Shown here piece by piece: positions 53,812-62,476 of a stretch of DNA of 64,000 bases. The translations under genes were made by a program, and so were the position numbers. Numbering within the stretch: position 1 is the stretch's first letter; each line of letters begins with the position of its first letter. The notes under the pieces are model-generated. The model saw only the letters and a list, made by a program, of their open reading frames with translations. It searched no databases and was not told the origin of the DNA. This DNA is from Irineochytrium annulatum (Eukaryota; Chytridiomycota; Chytridiomycetes; Chytridiales; Chytridiaceae): assembly GCA_027600665.1 (NCBI GenBank), contig JADGJL010000002.1:248001-312000 (forward strand). The letters are read 5' to 3'.

Positions 53812-55063
53812 GTGCAACGCTTCCCTTCTGCCCTACCTCAGTACTCAAGGCAGAAACCTTATGTTTACATGCGATCAATTCCGCTGCAATGCTGATGGCG
53901 ATCTGTTCGGGACCGTCTGCTCCGATGCTCAAACCAACGGGAGAATGCACATTTTTCAACGGTGGTAAACCATCCAGCAGACGGGCTGTTCGTGTTTTGG
54001 AACCCATAATGCCAAGATACGCATACTCACAGTCCACTAACATCTCCAACAGTTCACGTTCGCGGGGGAAATTGTGACTCATTATAATCAAATAATCCCC
54101 TTTATTTACGTTTAACAGAGGCATGATCTCACATGGGAAACCCAATACGAGTTCGGTTCCAGGGAACCGTTCCGAGGTGCATAAGGACTCTCGCCAATCG
54201 GCTACCACTACACGGAACCCTGCGGACCGGGCGAGTCGGGCAACAGGAATAACATCATTTCCGGCTCCGATGATAACCAGGCGAGGTTTAGGTGTGTACT
54301 GCGAAGTAAGTTGCTGCGGGAGATCCCAGGGATTCGTTGAAATCGCATCGTTAGTCGGTATATCAGCCTCAGAGATATGTTGTGAATCACCGGACGGAGG
54401 GGAAGAGTGAGATCCGTTTGACGTAGCAGGTATCATTTCAGGCACAAGCGTTAGGCGAGGTATATCGCGAGAATATTGTGTTAATGCGGTATGTTCATGC
54501 TCGATATTTTCTCTGCTGTGTTGTACATCAACCTGCAATGAAGTTAGATTATTGTTCGTCACGCGATCATGAGGAGGGACGAGCGAAGGACGCAAGACCG
54601 GATGCCCCTTTGCCGTAGGCTCAACTCGTTTCCAGTCATATTGAACCCTTGTGTAATCATCATGGAATGTTCGGATTAACGTTGTTGCAGCGCCGGATTG
54701 CAAACACTCATGCATCTTCTGCAACGTAGATCGGAGTTCACCACACACAGGTTCAAGAAGCACAACAACGAGCCCGCCGCAGCCAATGGTCTCCCCCCAG
54801 GACAGATCATCCTCGGGACGCATGTCGTACTCCACGAACTCCATCTGCTTGGTATCTAGCACATGGTTCACCCGGGCCTGAAGATCACTCTCCAGGCATC
54901 CCGGACTGATACTGCCATGCATTTGGCCTTCCTCGGTCAACAGCATAGAGACTCCCTGCTTACGGTAAGCATGACCCTCTACCTTAATCGCTGTTGCAAG
55001 CACACAGCGCATTTCACGGGCTGCGATTGTACACAGATCATGCATTTCCATATCGGTCTCCAT
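53777..55063 (-). CDS. pucA: XdhC/PucA family xanthine dehydrogenase maturation protein
   Basis: A 428-residue XdhC-type protein that supplies and sulfurates the molybdenum cofactor for xanthine dehydrogenase. Residues about 8-120 are the XdhC/CoxI domain (SPGCLESDLQARV, GETIGCGGLVVVLLEP, with the conserved Cys). About 262-400 is the C-terminal Rossmann domain (PRLVIIGAGNDVIPVARLA, YLIIMSHNFPRERELLEML, YLGIMGSKTRTARLL). Between them, residues about 160-250 form a polar, low-complexity linker rich in Ser, Thr, Pro and His; this makes the protein about 100 residues longer than the B. subtilis protein (330). It opens the pucA-pucB pair. Confidence 0.92.
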   Translation of the reverse strand: METDMEMHDLCTIAAREMRCVLATAIKVEGHAYRKQGVSMLLTEEGQMHGSISPGCLESDLQARVNHVLDTKQMEFVEYDMRPEDDLSWGETIGCGGLVVVLLEPVCGELRSTLQKMHECLQSGAATTLIRTFHDDYTRVQYDWKRVEPTAKGHPVLRPSLVPPHDRVTNNNLTSLQVDVQHSRENIEHEHTALTQYSRDIPRLTLVPEMIPATSNGSHSSPPSGDSQHISEADIPTNDAISTNPWDLPQQLTSQYTPKPRLVIIGAGNDVIPVARLARSAGFRVVVADWRESLCTSERFPGTELVLGFPCEIMPLLNVNKGDYLIIMSHNFPRERELLEMLVDCEYAYLGIMGSKTRTARLLDGLPPLKNVHSPVGLSIGADGPEQIAISIAAELIACKHKVSALSTEVGQKGSVAHANDGHRSGSR

Positions 55064-55092
55064 CCTTTCTGAATTGCATACGTTTCCTTCGA

Positions 55093-56415
55093 TCAGATGC
55101 GCTTCATCAATCTCGCAATGCTTTTATCCGACTCACGCAGCACAATACCACGATCAATTGTCTGAATCTTGCGATTCTTGAGCACAATGCTGCCATCGAT
55201 AATTACGGTGTCCACACAACTGCGTGTTGCGGAATAGACCACGCGTGAATAGACATCCGTCTCATAGGAAGGGTACGTGTGGAAATCATCGAGATCCAGT
55301 AGCAGCATATCTGCCTTTTTGCCCACTTCGAGACTGCCGATTTCCTTCGACAAGCCGAGCACCTCTGCACCACCCATGGTAGCCATGCGCAATACAGTCC
55401 GGGCATCCATCACTGTAGGGCCATGAGGAATCTTCTGCATCAGCGCTGTGAGGCGCATCTCCTGAAACATATCCAGATTGTTGTTGCACGCGGCACCATC
55501 GGCCCCGATCCCAACTGCGATCTGACGATTCAGCAGATCCGGAATATCCGCTACTCCAGAGGAAAGCTTCATATTCGATCCAGGACAGTGAGTGACTTTG
55601 ACTCCGCGCTTGCGGATGATCTCTTTCTCTTCCTCGCTCAGCCATACACAGTGGGCCAGCACCAATCTTGGGGTCGCCAGACCAATATGATCGAGGTATA
55701 CGATATTACGCATTCCACGTTCATGCTCTACCAGTTCAATCTCTCCGCGATTCTCGGAGGCATGGGTGTGGACTTTGACATGATATTTATTGGACAGGTC
55801 GCGGACCTCTACCAGCAATTCTTCGGTACACGATACAACAAAGCGTGGACAGAACGCATATTGAATGCGACCTCCGCCAAATCCGTTCCATTTCTCCAGC
55901 AGATCCACACTCTGTTGCAGCGAAGTTGCTGTATTCTCACGCAGAGGTTCCGGAACTTCGTCTCCATGATCCATCATCACCTTGCCGGAGATGACCCGGA
56001 TGCCGCTCTGTGCCATCGCCTGAAACGCCGAGTCCGTGTGATGTACCGTCTCCATATCCAGAATGGTCGTAGTGCCGCTAGAGATTAATTCGCCGAGTCC
56101 GAGCATTGCTGAATAGTACACAGACTCCTCATCATGCGCTGCTTCCAGCGGCCAGATCCGTTGACGGAGCCAATCCATCAGTTCCAGATCGTCCGCACGT
56201 CCACGGAACAAGGTTTGACACAGATGAATATGCGTCTGGATGAAGCCAGGCAGTAACACTTTCCCGCGAGCATCAATGACCTGATCAGCCTGAACATCGA
56301 TGTGCGTTGCAATCTCCTTGATTTTGTTATCCTCGATCAACAGATCTCCAATGAACACTTCTTCCTCTGCATTCATCGTCACAAGCTGTGCGCCTTTCAG
56401 CAGGATCGTTCCCAT
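55093..56415 (-). CDS. COG0402 amidohydrolase, probable aminopurine/guanine-type deaminase
   Basis: A 440-residue metal-dependent hydrolase of the guanine deaminase / chlorohydrolase group. Metal ligands are THIHLCQTLFRGR (HxH), VKVHTHASENRGE, LAHCVWLSEEE and GIGADGAACNNNLDM (Asp). It hydrolyses an exocyclic amino group on a ring; in this cluster a purine such as guanine is the obvious candidate, but related enzymes use 5'-deoxyadenosine, S-adenosylhomocysteine or 8-oxoguanine. It lies between the gamma-glutamyltransferase-fold gene and pucA on the same strand, so it could feed guanine into xanthine for PucCDE (inference). Confidence 0.85.
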   Translation of the reverse strand: MGTILLKGAQLVTMNAEEEVFIGDLLIEDNKIKEIATHIDVQADQVIDARGKVLLPGFIQTHIHLCQTLFRGRADDLELMDWLRQRIWPLEAAHDEESVYYSAMLGLGELISSGTTTILDMETVHHTDSAFQAMAQSGIRVISGKVMMDHGDEVPEPLRENTATSLQQSVDLLEKWNGFGGGRIQYAFCPRFVVSCTEELLVEVRDLSNKYHVKVHTHASENRGEIELVEHERGMRNIVYLDHIGLATPRLVLAHCVWLSEEEKEIIRKRGVKVTHCPGSNMKLSSGVADIPDLLNRQIAVGIGADGAACNNNLDMFQEMRLTALMQKIPHGPTVMDARTVLRMATMGGAEVLGLSKEIGSLEVGKKADMLLLDLDDFHTYPSYETDVYSRVVYSATRSCVDTVIIDGSIVLKNRKIQTIDRGIVLRESDKSIARLMKRI

Positions 56416-56463
56416 GCCAATCTCCCCTATCTGTATCTGTCTATATCGTTCAACTCATACATA

Positions 56464-56506
56464 CTTACACTTGCACTCCGATGACAAATTAACCTTCCGA
56501 TCGCTG
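56464..56506 (-). repeat. Intergenic repeat, copy E (truncated)
   Basis: CTTACACTTGCACTCCGATG then ACAAATTAACCTTCCGATCG, closely matching copies C and D. The hairpin part is missing. On the minus strand it begins within a few bases of the stop codon of the gene at 56511 and fills the 95-base spacer before the amidohydrolase. Confidence 0.8.
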
Positions 56507-56510
56507 TCTG

Positions 56511-58106
56511 TTACCATCCAATAGCTATACCATCACCTCTGGGGTCTGCCGCGCCGCTGATCATGCCGTCCTCACGAATGACAATGCCTTGCGACTGTCC
56601 CATAATACCGTCCCACGGTGCTCTGGCTTCAACGTTATGTCCCCACTGGGCGAGGGTTGCACATACGTCATCATGATATCGGTTCTCCACACGCATCGTA
56701 TCGCCCTCTTCGCCCCAGGTACGTCCGTACACCCAACGCGGCAAGCTGATTGCTTCCTGAATGTTCAGCCCGTAATCAAGCACGCCGGTAAGCACCGATA
56801 ATTGGGTCTGCGGCTGGCCTTCTCCCCCCTGTGTACCCACTAGCATATAGGGTTTGCCATCTCGTGTAACAAGGCCCGGCATGAGCGTGTGGAATGAGCG
56901 TTTGTTGGGTTCCAGAACGTTAGCATCCCTCGGGTCCAAGGAGAAAAACGACCCCCGGTTCTGCATGATAACCCCCGTATCCCCTGGGACATAGGCTGCA
57001 CCAAAGTCAAAATACAGGCTTTGAATGAAGGAAACGGCATTACCTTCGCTATCAACAACTGCTGCATACGCCGTGTCCTGACCTATTGTTTTGGACAAAA
57101 ACGGCTGTGCCACAGGTGGAGCAGACTGAATCTCATTCCACAATTGGTCTCCGTAATCCTTGGATAACAGATGTTCCAGCGGAATGTCCCTGAAATCCGG
57201 GTCCGTCAGATACTGGTCACGATCACGAAACGCCTTTTTTACCACTTCCGCCATCAGATGATAGAATTCCGGTGAGGTACGTGCAACCGAGGACAGATCA
57301 ATATGCTCGAGCATATTTAACATCATTAGCATGGAGAAACCCTGCGAATTGGGCGGCATCTGATGAACCTCATACCCACGATACCCCGTACTGACGGGCT
57401 TCACCCATTCTCCCTGATGACCCGCAAAGTCCGCTGGTGCAAGCATGCCCCCATCCTCACGAATAGCCGAAGTCAGACGATCCGCGAGTTCTCCTGTATA
57501 AAAAGCATCTCGCCCTTCCGTCTGAATCAGACGAATGGAGGCAGCAAGTTCAGGCTGGATCAGCAGCTCACCTTCCTGCAAAAGTGTACCCCTAGGGGCA
57601 AATACCGCTCGCAGCGGTGTATGCCCCATAATGAAATCTTCATCCCTTTCCATCCACAGGCGGAGATTCCGGGATACAGGACATCCTTTTTCCGCATACT
57701 GCGCAGCAGGTTCAAGCAGTTGCCCCCAGGTTAACTTTCCGTACCGGGACCAGACTTCCCACCACGCATCGACCATTCCTGGAACCGTGATAGCACTAAG
57801 TACACCGCGCTGAGGAATGGCATTCATACCCATCGCTTTGAACGTATCCGCATGAATGCCTGCGGCTGAGCGGCCACTTCCGTTATAGGCGGTAATCTCA
57901 CCGCTGGCTCCATCATGAATCAGGAAGAAGGCATCCCCGCCAAGTCCGGTCATATGCGGATATACCACGCCCAGTGCTGCACTGACCGCAACAGCAGCAT
58001 CATAAGCATTCCCGCCCTGCTGGAGGATGGAGCTTCCCACTGCACTCGCCAGATAATGAGGAGTGGTAACCATGACTTCTCTGGAGATTGGCATCTGGTT
58101 TAACAT
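56511..58106 (-). CDS. Gamma-glutamyltransferase-fold Ntn hydrolase, candidate oxamate amidohydrolase
   Basis: A 531-residue Ntn hydrolase precursor of the gamma-glutamyltransferase superfamily. The probable autoprocessing and nucleophile threonine is in GQDTAYAAVVDSEGNAVSFI; PHMTGLGGDAFFLIHDG and GTQGGEGQPQTQLSVL are family segments. There is no signal peptide, unlike secreted GGTs, so it is cytoplasmic, like B. subtilis YwrD. In Klebsiella a protein of this superfamily, HpxW, splits oxamate to oxalate and ammonia in the urate pathway. Its place between pucG and the deaminase suggests a similar role here rather than glutathione breakdown. GGAGG lies seven bases before ATG 58106, which overlaps the pucG stop by seven bases. 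Confidence 0.85.
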   Translation of the reverse strand: MLNQMPISREVMVTTPHYLASAVGSSILQQGGNAYDAAVAVSAALGVVYPHMTGLGGDAFFLIHDGASGEITAYNGSGRSAAGIHADTFKAMGMNAIPQRGVLSAITVPGMVDAWWEVWSRYGKLTWGQLLEPAAQYAEKGCPVSRNLRLWMERDEDFIMGHTPLRAVFAPRGTLLQEGELLIQPELAASIRLIQTEGRDAFYTGELADRLTSAIREDGGMLAPADFAGHQGEWVKPVSTGYRGYEVHQMPPNSQGFSMLMMLNMLEHIDLSSVARTSPEFYHLMAEVVKKAFRDRDQYLTDPDFRDIPLEHLLSKDYGDQLWNEIQSAPPVAQPFLSKTIGQDTAYAAVVDSEGNAVSFIQSLYFDFGAAYVPGDTGVIMQNRGSFFSLDPRDANVLEPNKRSFHTLMPGLVTRDGKPYMLVGTQGGEGQPQTQLSVLTGVLDYGLNIQEAISLPRWVYGRTWGEEGDTMRVENRYHDDVCATLAQWGHNVEARAPWDGIMGQSQGIVIREDGMISGAADPRGDGIAIGW

Positions 58107-59347
58107 AAGGCACCCTCCTTCCCTGCATACACATCCAAAGCAGCCTGCACTGCTTCACCGGCAGGTAATACGTGTCGATGACGCAATAGAACAGCTTCCA
58201 GCGCTCCGAGCACATGAAGTACGTTTTTGCGTTGGCAGCTGAATCCCATGGTACCGATCCGCCAGATTTGCCCTTTCAACGGTCCGAATGAACTGGCAAT
58301 TTCAATGCTGAAGTCGTTCAGCAACATGCTGCGCACCGACTCACCATCAATTCCTTCCGGGATCGTAATACAGGTAACCACCGGAAGTTTACTGGACATA
58401 TCCCCGTACAGTTGCAGTCCCATTCCCTGAATTCCGGCGACCAACGCGCGTTCATTCATCAGATGTCTCTGGAACCTGGCTTCCAACCCTTCTTGCAGCA
58501 GAATACGTAATCCTTCGTGAAGGCCGTAGAGCATGGAGGTGGCTTCTGTATGGTGATTCAGCCGGGCCGAACTCCAGTAATCCTGCAGCTGGCTCAGGTC
58601 AAAATAATTACTGGCAATGGTGCGGCCTTCTGCCCGCGCACTGGTTGCGTCTCGGAGTCCACGTTCAACAGTTTTGCGGCTCATCAGCTTCTGTTCCACA
58701 CGACTGTTGTACGTGAGAGGTGCCATCCCTGAAGGAACGGACAGGCATTTCTGCGTTCCGCCCATCACCGCATCCAGATACCAGGCATCCGTCTCCACCG
58801 GTGTCCCGCCAATGGTTGCTACAGCATCGACGACGAGTAAAATATCAAGGTCGCGACAAGCTTTGCCAATGTCGGCAAGGGGCTGCATCTGACCAGTGGA
58901 AGTCTCACCATGAACCATCGCAACCAGACTCGGTTTATGGGCATGGATCGCCTTGATCACCTCTTCCGGATCAAATACCGTTCCCCATTCCGTTTCAAAA
59001 AAGACGACCTCTGCACCACAGCGTTCCGAGATTTCAACCAGCAGATGTCCGAATCGTCCATAGATCGGAACCAGAACTTTGTCACCAGGCTGGATCAGAC
59101 TGACCAACACCGCTTCAATGCCTGAACGGGATGTGCCATCGACCGGATAACACCACTCGTTATCTGTCATATATAACTCACGCAGCATCGCCATCGTCTC
59201 GTTCATCAAGGATGTGAACTCCGGGTCAAACTGCCCCAGGATCGGGAAGGATAATGCTCTGAGTACACGTGGATCAACTTCAACCGGTCCCGGGGTCATA
59301 ATGGTCCGCAAGGACGGAGATAACTCTTTATAGCTGGACATCTGCAT
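58100..59347 (-). CDS. pucG: (S)-ureidoglycine-glyoxylate aminotransferase
   Basis: A 415-residue class V PLP aminotransferase matching PucG. The start LRTIMTPGPVEVDPRVLRAL, the segment YPVDGTSRSGIEAVL, VDAVATIGGTPVETD and the PLP lysine in VMGGTQKCLSVPSGMAPL are diagnostic. It transfers the amino group of ureidoglycine to glyoxylate, giving glycine and oxalurate. The oxalurate made here could lead to oxamate, which fits the adjacent Ntn hydrolase. It is joined to pucF with no gap: the pucF stop ends one base before this ATG. Confidence 0.94.
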   Translation of the reverse strand: MQMSSYKELSPSLRTIMTPGPVEVDPRVLRALSFPILGQFDPEFTSLMNETMAMLRELYMTDNEWCYPVDGTSRSGIEAVLVSLIQPGDKVLVPIYGRFGHLLVEISERCGAEVVFFETEWGTVFDPEEVIKAIHAHKPSLVAMVHGETSTGQMQPLADIGKACRDLDILLVVDAVATIGGTPVETDAWYLDAVMGGTQKCLSVPSGMAPLTYNSRVEQKLMSRKTVERGLRDATSARAEGRTIASNYFDLSQLQDYWSSARLNHHTEATSMLYGLHEGLRILLQEGLEARFQRHLMNERALVAGIQGMGLQLYGDMSSKLPVVTCITIPEGIDGESVRSMLLNDFSIEIASSFGPLKGQIWRIGTMGFSCQRKNVLHVLGALEAVLLRHRHVLPAGEAVQAALDVYAGKEGALC

Positions 59348-60655
59348 TCAACTCCCGTAACCGTATTTATAGAGTAGCCGAACCAGAACCCGAAAACCGT
59401 GCATCAGGTCTGCTTCAGCTGTATATTCAAGTGGATTATGACTGATACCGTCCTGACTTGGCACAAAAATCATGGCTGTCGGACAAGCCGGCTGAAAAAT
59501 CTGCGAATCATGTCCCGCTCCGCTTGGCATTAGCCAATAGGACAACTGCTCCTGCTCACAGGTATCTTGGATGTCTGAGATCATCTCTGCATTCATAGGA
59601 ATGGGCGTCACCGACAGATGTTCTTCCCAGTCCAGTCCGAGCTGCTGCTCGGCCGCGATCTTACTAAAAACCTGGAGCATATCCTGCCAGCAGCGATCAA
59701 TACTTTCCTGCCGAATATGACGGATATCCAGTGAAAACACAGCTCGTGCTGCAACCACATTCCCCACACCCGGATCGGCTGTGATTCGCCCAACCGTGGC
59801 TACCAGCGGTTCTCCTGCTTGCAATGCAATATCCCTTACTGCAGTAATCATCTCAGCTGCTCCGGCTAATGCATCCTTGCGCCAGGACATCGGTGTCGTT
59901 CCCGCGTGATTCGCTTCTCCGCTGACGGTGATACTGAACCGCTTCTGACCTACAATATCGGATACAACGCCAATCGAATGTCCAAGACGTTCCAGAACCT
60001 GACCTTGCTCAATATGAAGCTCAATAAAGGCACCATATTTTTTTGCGGCCGGTCTATATGCACTATCGGGTCCAAAGCCCGCATCGCGGATCGCTTGTGC
60101 AAAGGTGACGCCGTCTTGATCCTTCAAATGAGCCACATCTTGCAGAGACGTTGTTCCTGTTATACTGCGTGAGCCCCAATATGCAAAAGGGAATCGACTC
60201 CCCTCTTCCTCACATAGGGATACCACTTGAAGTGTGCGCTTCGGTACTCCGAAATGCTTCTGCAAATACTCCAAAGCAAGGACACCCGCCACCACACCGT
60301 AGGCACCATCATACTTTCCACCATACACCACGGTATCGATATGTGATCCGGTCACGATTGGTAATTCTTCAGTACCAGTCGCTGATTCCTTACCCTCGCC
60401 CTCCAGTGTGCCATACAGATTACCGGACTGGTCGAACTCGGGAGACAGCCCTTTTTCCTGCATTTTGGCAGCAAGGGCACCTTGTGCTTCACACCAAGCC
60501 GAATCATACAACAGCCGTGTGACGCCGCCCTGTGCATCCGCACCATATGTCGACAGCCAGTCAAGCATGGCTTGCAGCTCCACCTGTTCCACATTTGGCA
60601 AAGGAAGCGGTGCGTTATTGGTACCAGATGACCGGTATACTCCAGACTCCGTCAT
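59348..60655 (-). CDS. pucF: Allantoate amidohydrolase
   Basis: A 435-residue M20-family amidohydrolase that converts allantoate to ureidoglycine, CO2 and ammonia. Metal and substrate motifs are TGSHIDTVVYGGKYDGAYGV, SLCEEEGSRFPFAYWGSRSI, ELHIEQGQVLERLG, SGEANHAGTTPMSWRKD and PSGAGHDSQIF. The first 25 residues are an unconserved Ser/Pro-rich lead. ATG 60655 overlaps the pucH stop as ATGA with GGAGGAG upstream. It supplies ureidoglycine to PucG encoded next. Confidence 0.94.
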   Translation of the reverse strand: MTESGVYRSSGTNNAPLPLPNVEQVELQAMLDWLSTYGADAQGGVTRLLYDSAWCEAQGALAAKMQEKGLSPEFDQSGNLYGTLEGEGKESATGTEELPIVTGSHIDTVVYGGKYDGAYGVVAGVLALEYLQKHFGVPKRTLQVVSLCEEEGSRFPFAYWGSRSITGTTSLQDVAHLKDQDGVTFAQAIRDAGFGPDSAYRPAAKKYGAFIELHIEQGQVLERLGHSIGVVSDIVGQKRFSITVSGEANHAGTTPMSWRKDALAGAAEMITAVRDIALQAGEPLVATVGRITADPGVGNVVAARAVFSLDIRHIRQESIDRCWQDMLQVFSKIAAEQQLGLDWEEHLSVTPIPMNAEMISDIQDTCEQEQLSYWLMPSGAGHDSQIFQPACPTAMIFVPSQDGISHNPLEYTAEADLMHGFRVLVRLLYKYGYGS

Positions 60656-62055
60656 GGCGTCTCCTCCGTTCCCACTTCAATGGGACTAGAAGAATAAGCC
60701 GCAATGTGTTGCCCGACAGGCAAAGGAGATAACCCGGATTCCGAGTTGTAGACGCGCTGACCACGGCAAAATACATCTGCAATCTGACACTTAAAGGTAC
60801 GTCCCACATAAGGGCTCTGTTTATGCGTGTAGAGCAGATCCTCCGTGTTCAGGGTCGTGCCCTTACCCCAGTCAATCAGAACCAGATCTGCATCCATGCC
60901 AATTGCAATCTCCCCTTTATTCTCCAGACCAAGCCTTCTGGCAGGCTGCAGAGAGAGCACTCTTCCGAGCAACGGAAGGTCGATATTTCGCTGAAGATGT
61001 CCTTCCTCCAGCATGATTAGCAATGTGCTTTGTGCCCCGGATATACCGCCCCAGATTTCAAAGAAGTTATCCGATTGTTTCATGGATGGTGGGCAAGGAG
61101 AATGGTCTGAGGCGATAACATCAATCAATCCTGAAGTCAGTGCATCCCATAACTGCTCCTGTTCGGAAGAGCTGCGAAGAGGTGGAGCGCATTTTGCTAC
61201 AGCACCCAATCGAACCACATCCTTCTCGGTCAGCGTCAGATAATGAGGGCATGTCTCCGAAGTTACGTCTTGCCCACGCCGTTTGGCTGCTGCAATCAGA
61301 TCCAGCGCTTCCCGGGTGCTGATATGCACAAAATGCAGCGCACACCCGGTCTGTTCGCCGTATTTCAACGCTCGGGCAACCGCGACGACTTCAGCTTCCA
61401 CAGGACGAGACCGGATATAATCCATCGGTTCCGTCTTTCCCTCTGCGATGCTTCTCGTAGCAAGTTCGGCAACGATGCCTTCGTCCTCTGCATGAAGTGC
61501 CAGCACACGGTTTAATGTTGCAAGTTCTTTCATCCCGTCCAGCAGCGTATGGTCATCAGCTCTGGCAAAGATGTCTTCCCCATCTCCACCCGGCTCGGAC
61601 ATAAATGCCTTGAATCCTGCAGCCCCCAGCCGTGCCAGTGGAGCAAGTTCATCCCGGTTGCCGGGAACCAAACCTCCCCAGAAAGCAAAATCAACATACG
61701 ATTGGTCTGCGGCTGCTTTCATTTTCATGTCCCATGCTTCCGGCCTTGTGGTTGGTGGTACGCCGTTAAGCGGCATATCGACATAAGTCGTGATTCCCCC
61801 TGCGGCAAGGGCTGCCGAGCCAGACCGGAACCCCTCCCAACTGGCGAGTCCGGGTTCATTGAAGTGTACATGAATGTCCACGACACCTGGCATCACTGTC
61901 AGACCCTCAGCTTCTATGATGCAAGTCGCTTCACCAGCGGTCAGCCGCGTGGATAGTTCCGTAATTTTCTCACCCGTAATACCAATATCCAGTTGCTCTA
62001 CCCGATCTCTCAGCACCACCCGGGCTCCCCGGATGATGGTATCAAATGTTGTCAT
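60652..62055 (-). CDS. pucH: Allantoinase
   Basis: A 467-residue cyclic amidohydrolase that opens allantoin to allantoate. Metal ligands are VDIHVHFNEPG, the carboxylated lysine in AAGFKAFMSEPG, VLALHAEDE, LHFVHISTREALDL and VIASDHSPCPPSMK. TCPHYLTLTEKD is another family mark. It lies 43 bases after pucM and overlaps pucF by four bases. It connects the urate-opening enzymes PucL and PucM with the ureide enzymes PucF and PucG. Confidence 0.96.
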   Translation of the reverse strand: MTTFDTIIRGARVVLRDRVEQLDIGITGEKITELSTRLTAGEATCIIEAEGLTVMPGVVDIHVHFNEPGLASWEGFRSGSAALAAGGITTYVDMPLNGVPPTTRPEAWDMKMKAAADQSYVDFAFWGGLVPGNRDELAPLARLGAAGFKAFMSEPGGDGEDIFARADDHTLLDGMKELATLNRVLALHAEDEGIVAELATRSIAEGKTEPMDYIRSRPVEAEVVAVARALKYGEQTGCALHFVHISTREALDLIAAAKRRGQDVTSETCPHYLTLTEKDVVRLGAVAKCAPPLRSSSEQEQLWDALTSGLIDVIASDHSPCPPSMKQSDNFFEIWGGISGAQSTLLIMLEEGHLQRNIDLPLLGRVLSLQPARRLGLENKGEIAIGMDADLVLIDWGKGTTLNTEDLLYTHKQSPYVGRTFKCQIADVFCRGQRVYNSESGLSPLPVGQHIAAYSSSPIEVGTEETP

Positions 62056-62098
62056 GTGGATGACCCTCCCCCTGAATCAGAACCGGATATGTGCATGC

Positions 62099-62476
62099 TC
62101 AGCTTCCCCGGTATGTACTGTAACCTCCTGGAGCAATTAATAATGGAATATGGTAATGGCTTGAGGCATCAGATACGGCAAACCGTATCGGAACAATCGT
62201 CCATAATGCCTGCCCCAGCTCCTCCAATGAACGATGTGCGTAATAACTCTCGACATGGAATTGAAGCTCATATATCGCTGGCTCCAACTTGCCTCCATCC
62301 AGCAGCGGTGCATCCAAACGCCCATCCGCATTGGTCACCGACTCAGCTACTTTTGTCTTGTTTTCCTGTTCTCCATCCCTCTTCAGGGTATACAGTTCGA
62401 TCCGAACACCCGCAGCAGGGACACCTTTGGAGGTATCCAGCACATGTGTAGTAATTCGGCCATCAGACATCGACAT
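62099..62476 (-). CDS. pucM: 5-hydroxyisourate hydrolase (transthyretin-like)
   Basis: A 125-residue transthyretin-fold hydrolase that opens 5-hydroxyisourate, the product of uricase. The signatures RITTHVLDTSKGVPAAGV at the start and the C-terminal YRGS tetrapeptide are present, as is HYHIPLLIAPGGYSTYRGS with the active-site His. AAGGTGA lies six bases before ATG 62476, and the start shares one base with the pucL stop (TAATG), so translation is coupled to the uricase that makes its substrate. Confidence 0.96.
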   Translation of the reverse strand: MSMSDGRITTHVLDTSKGVPAAGVRIELYTLKRDGEQENKTKVAESVTNADGRLDAPLLDGGKLEPAIYELQFHVESYYAHRSLEELGQALWTIVPIRFAVSDASSHYHIPLLIAPGGYSTYRGS

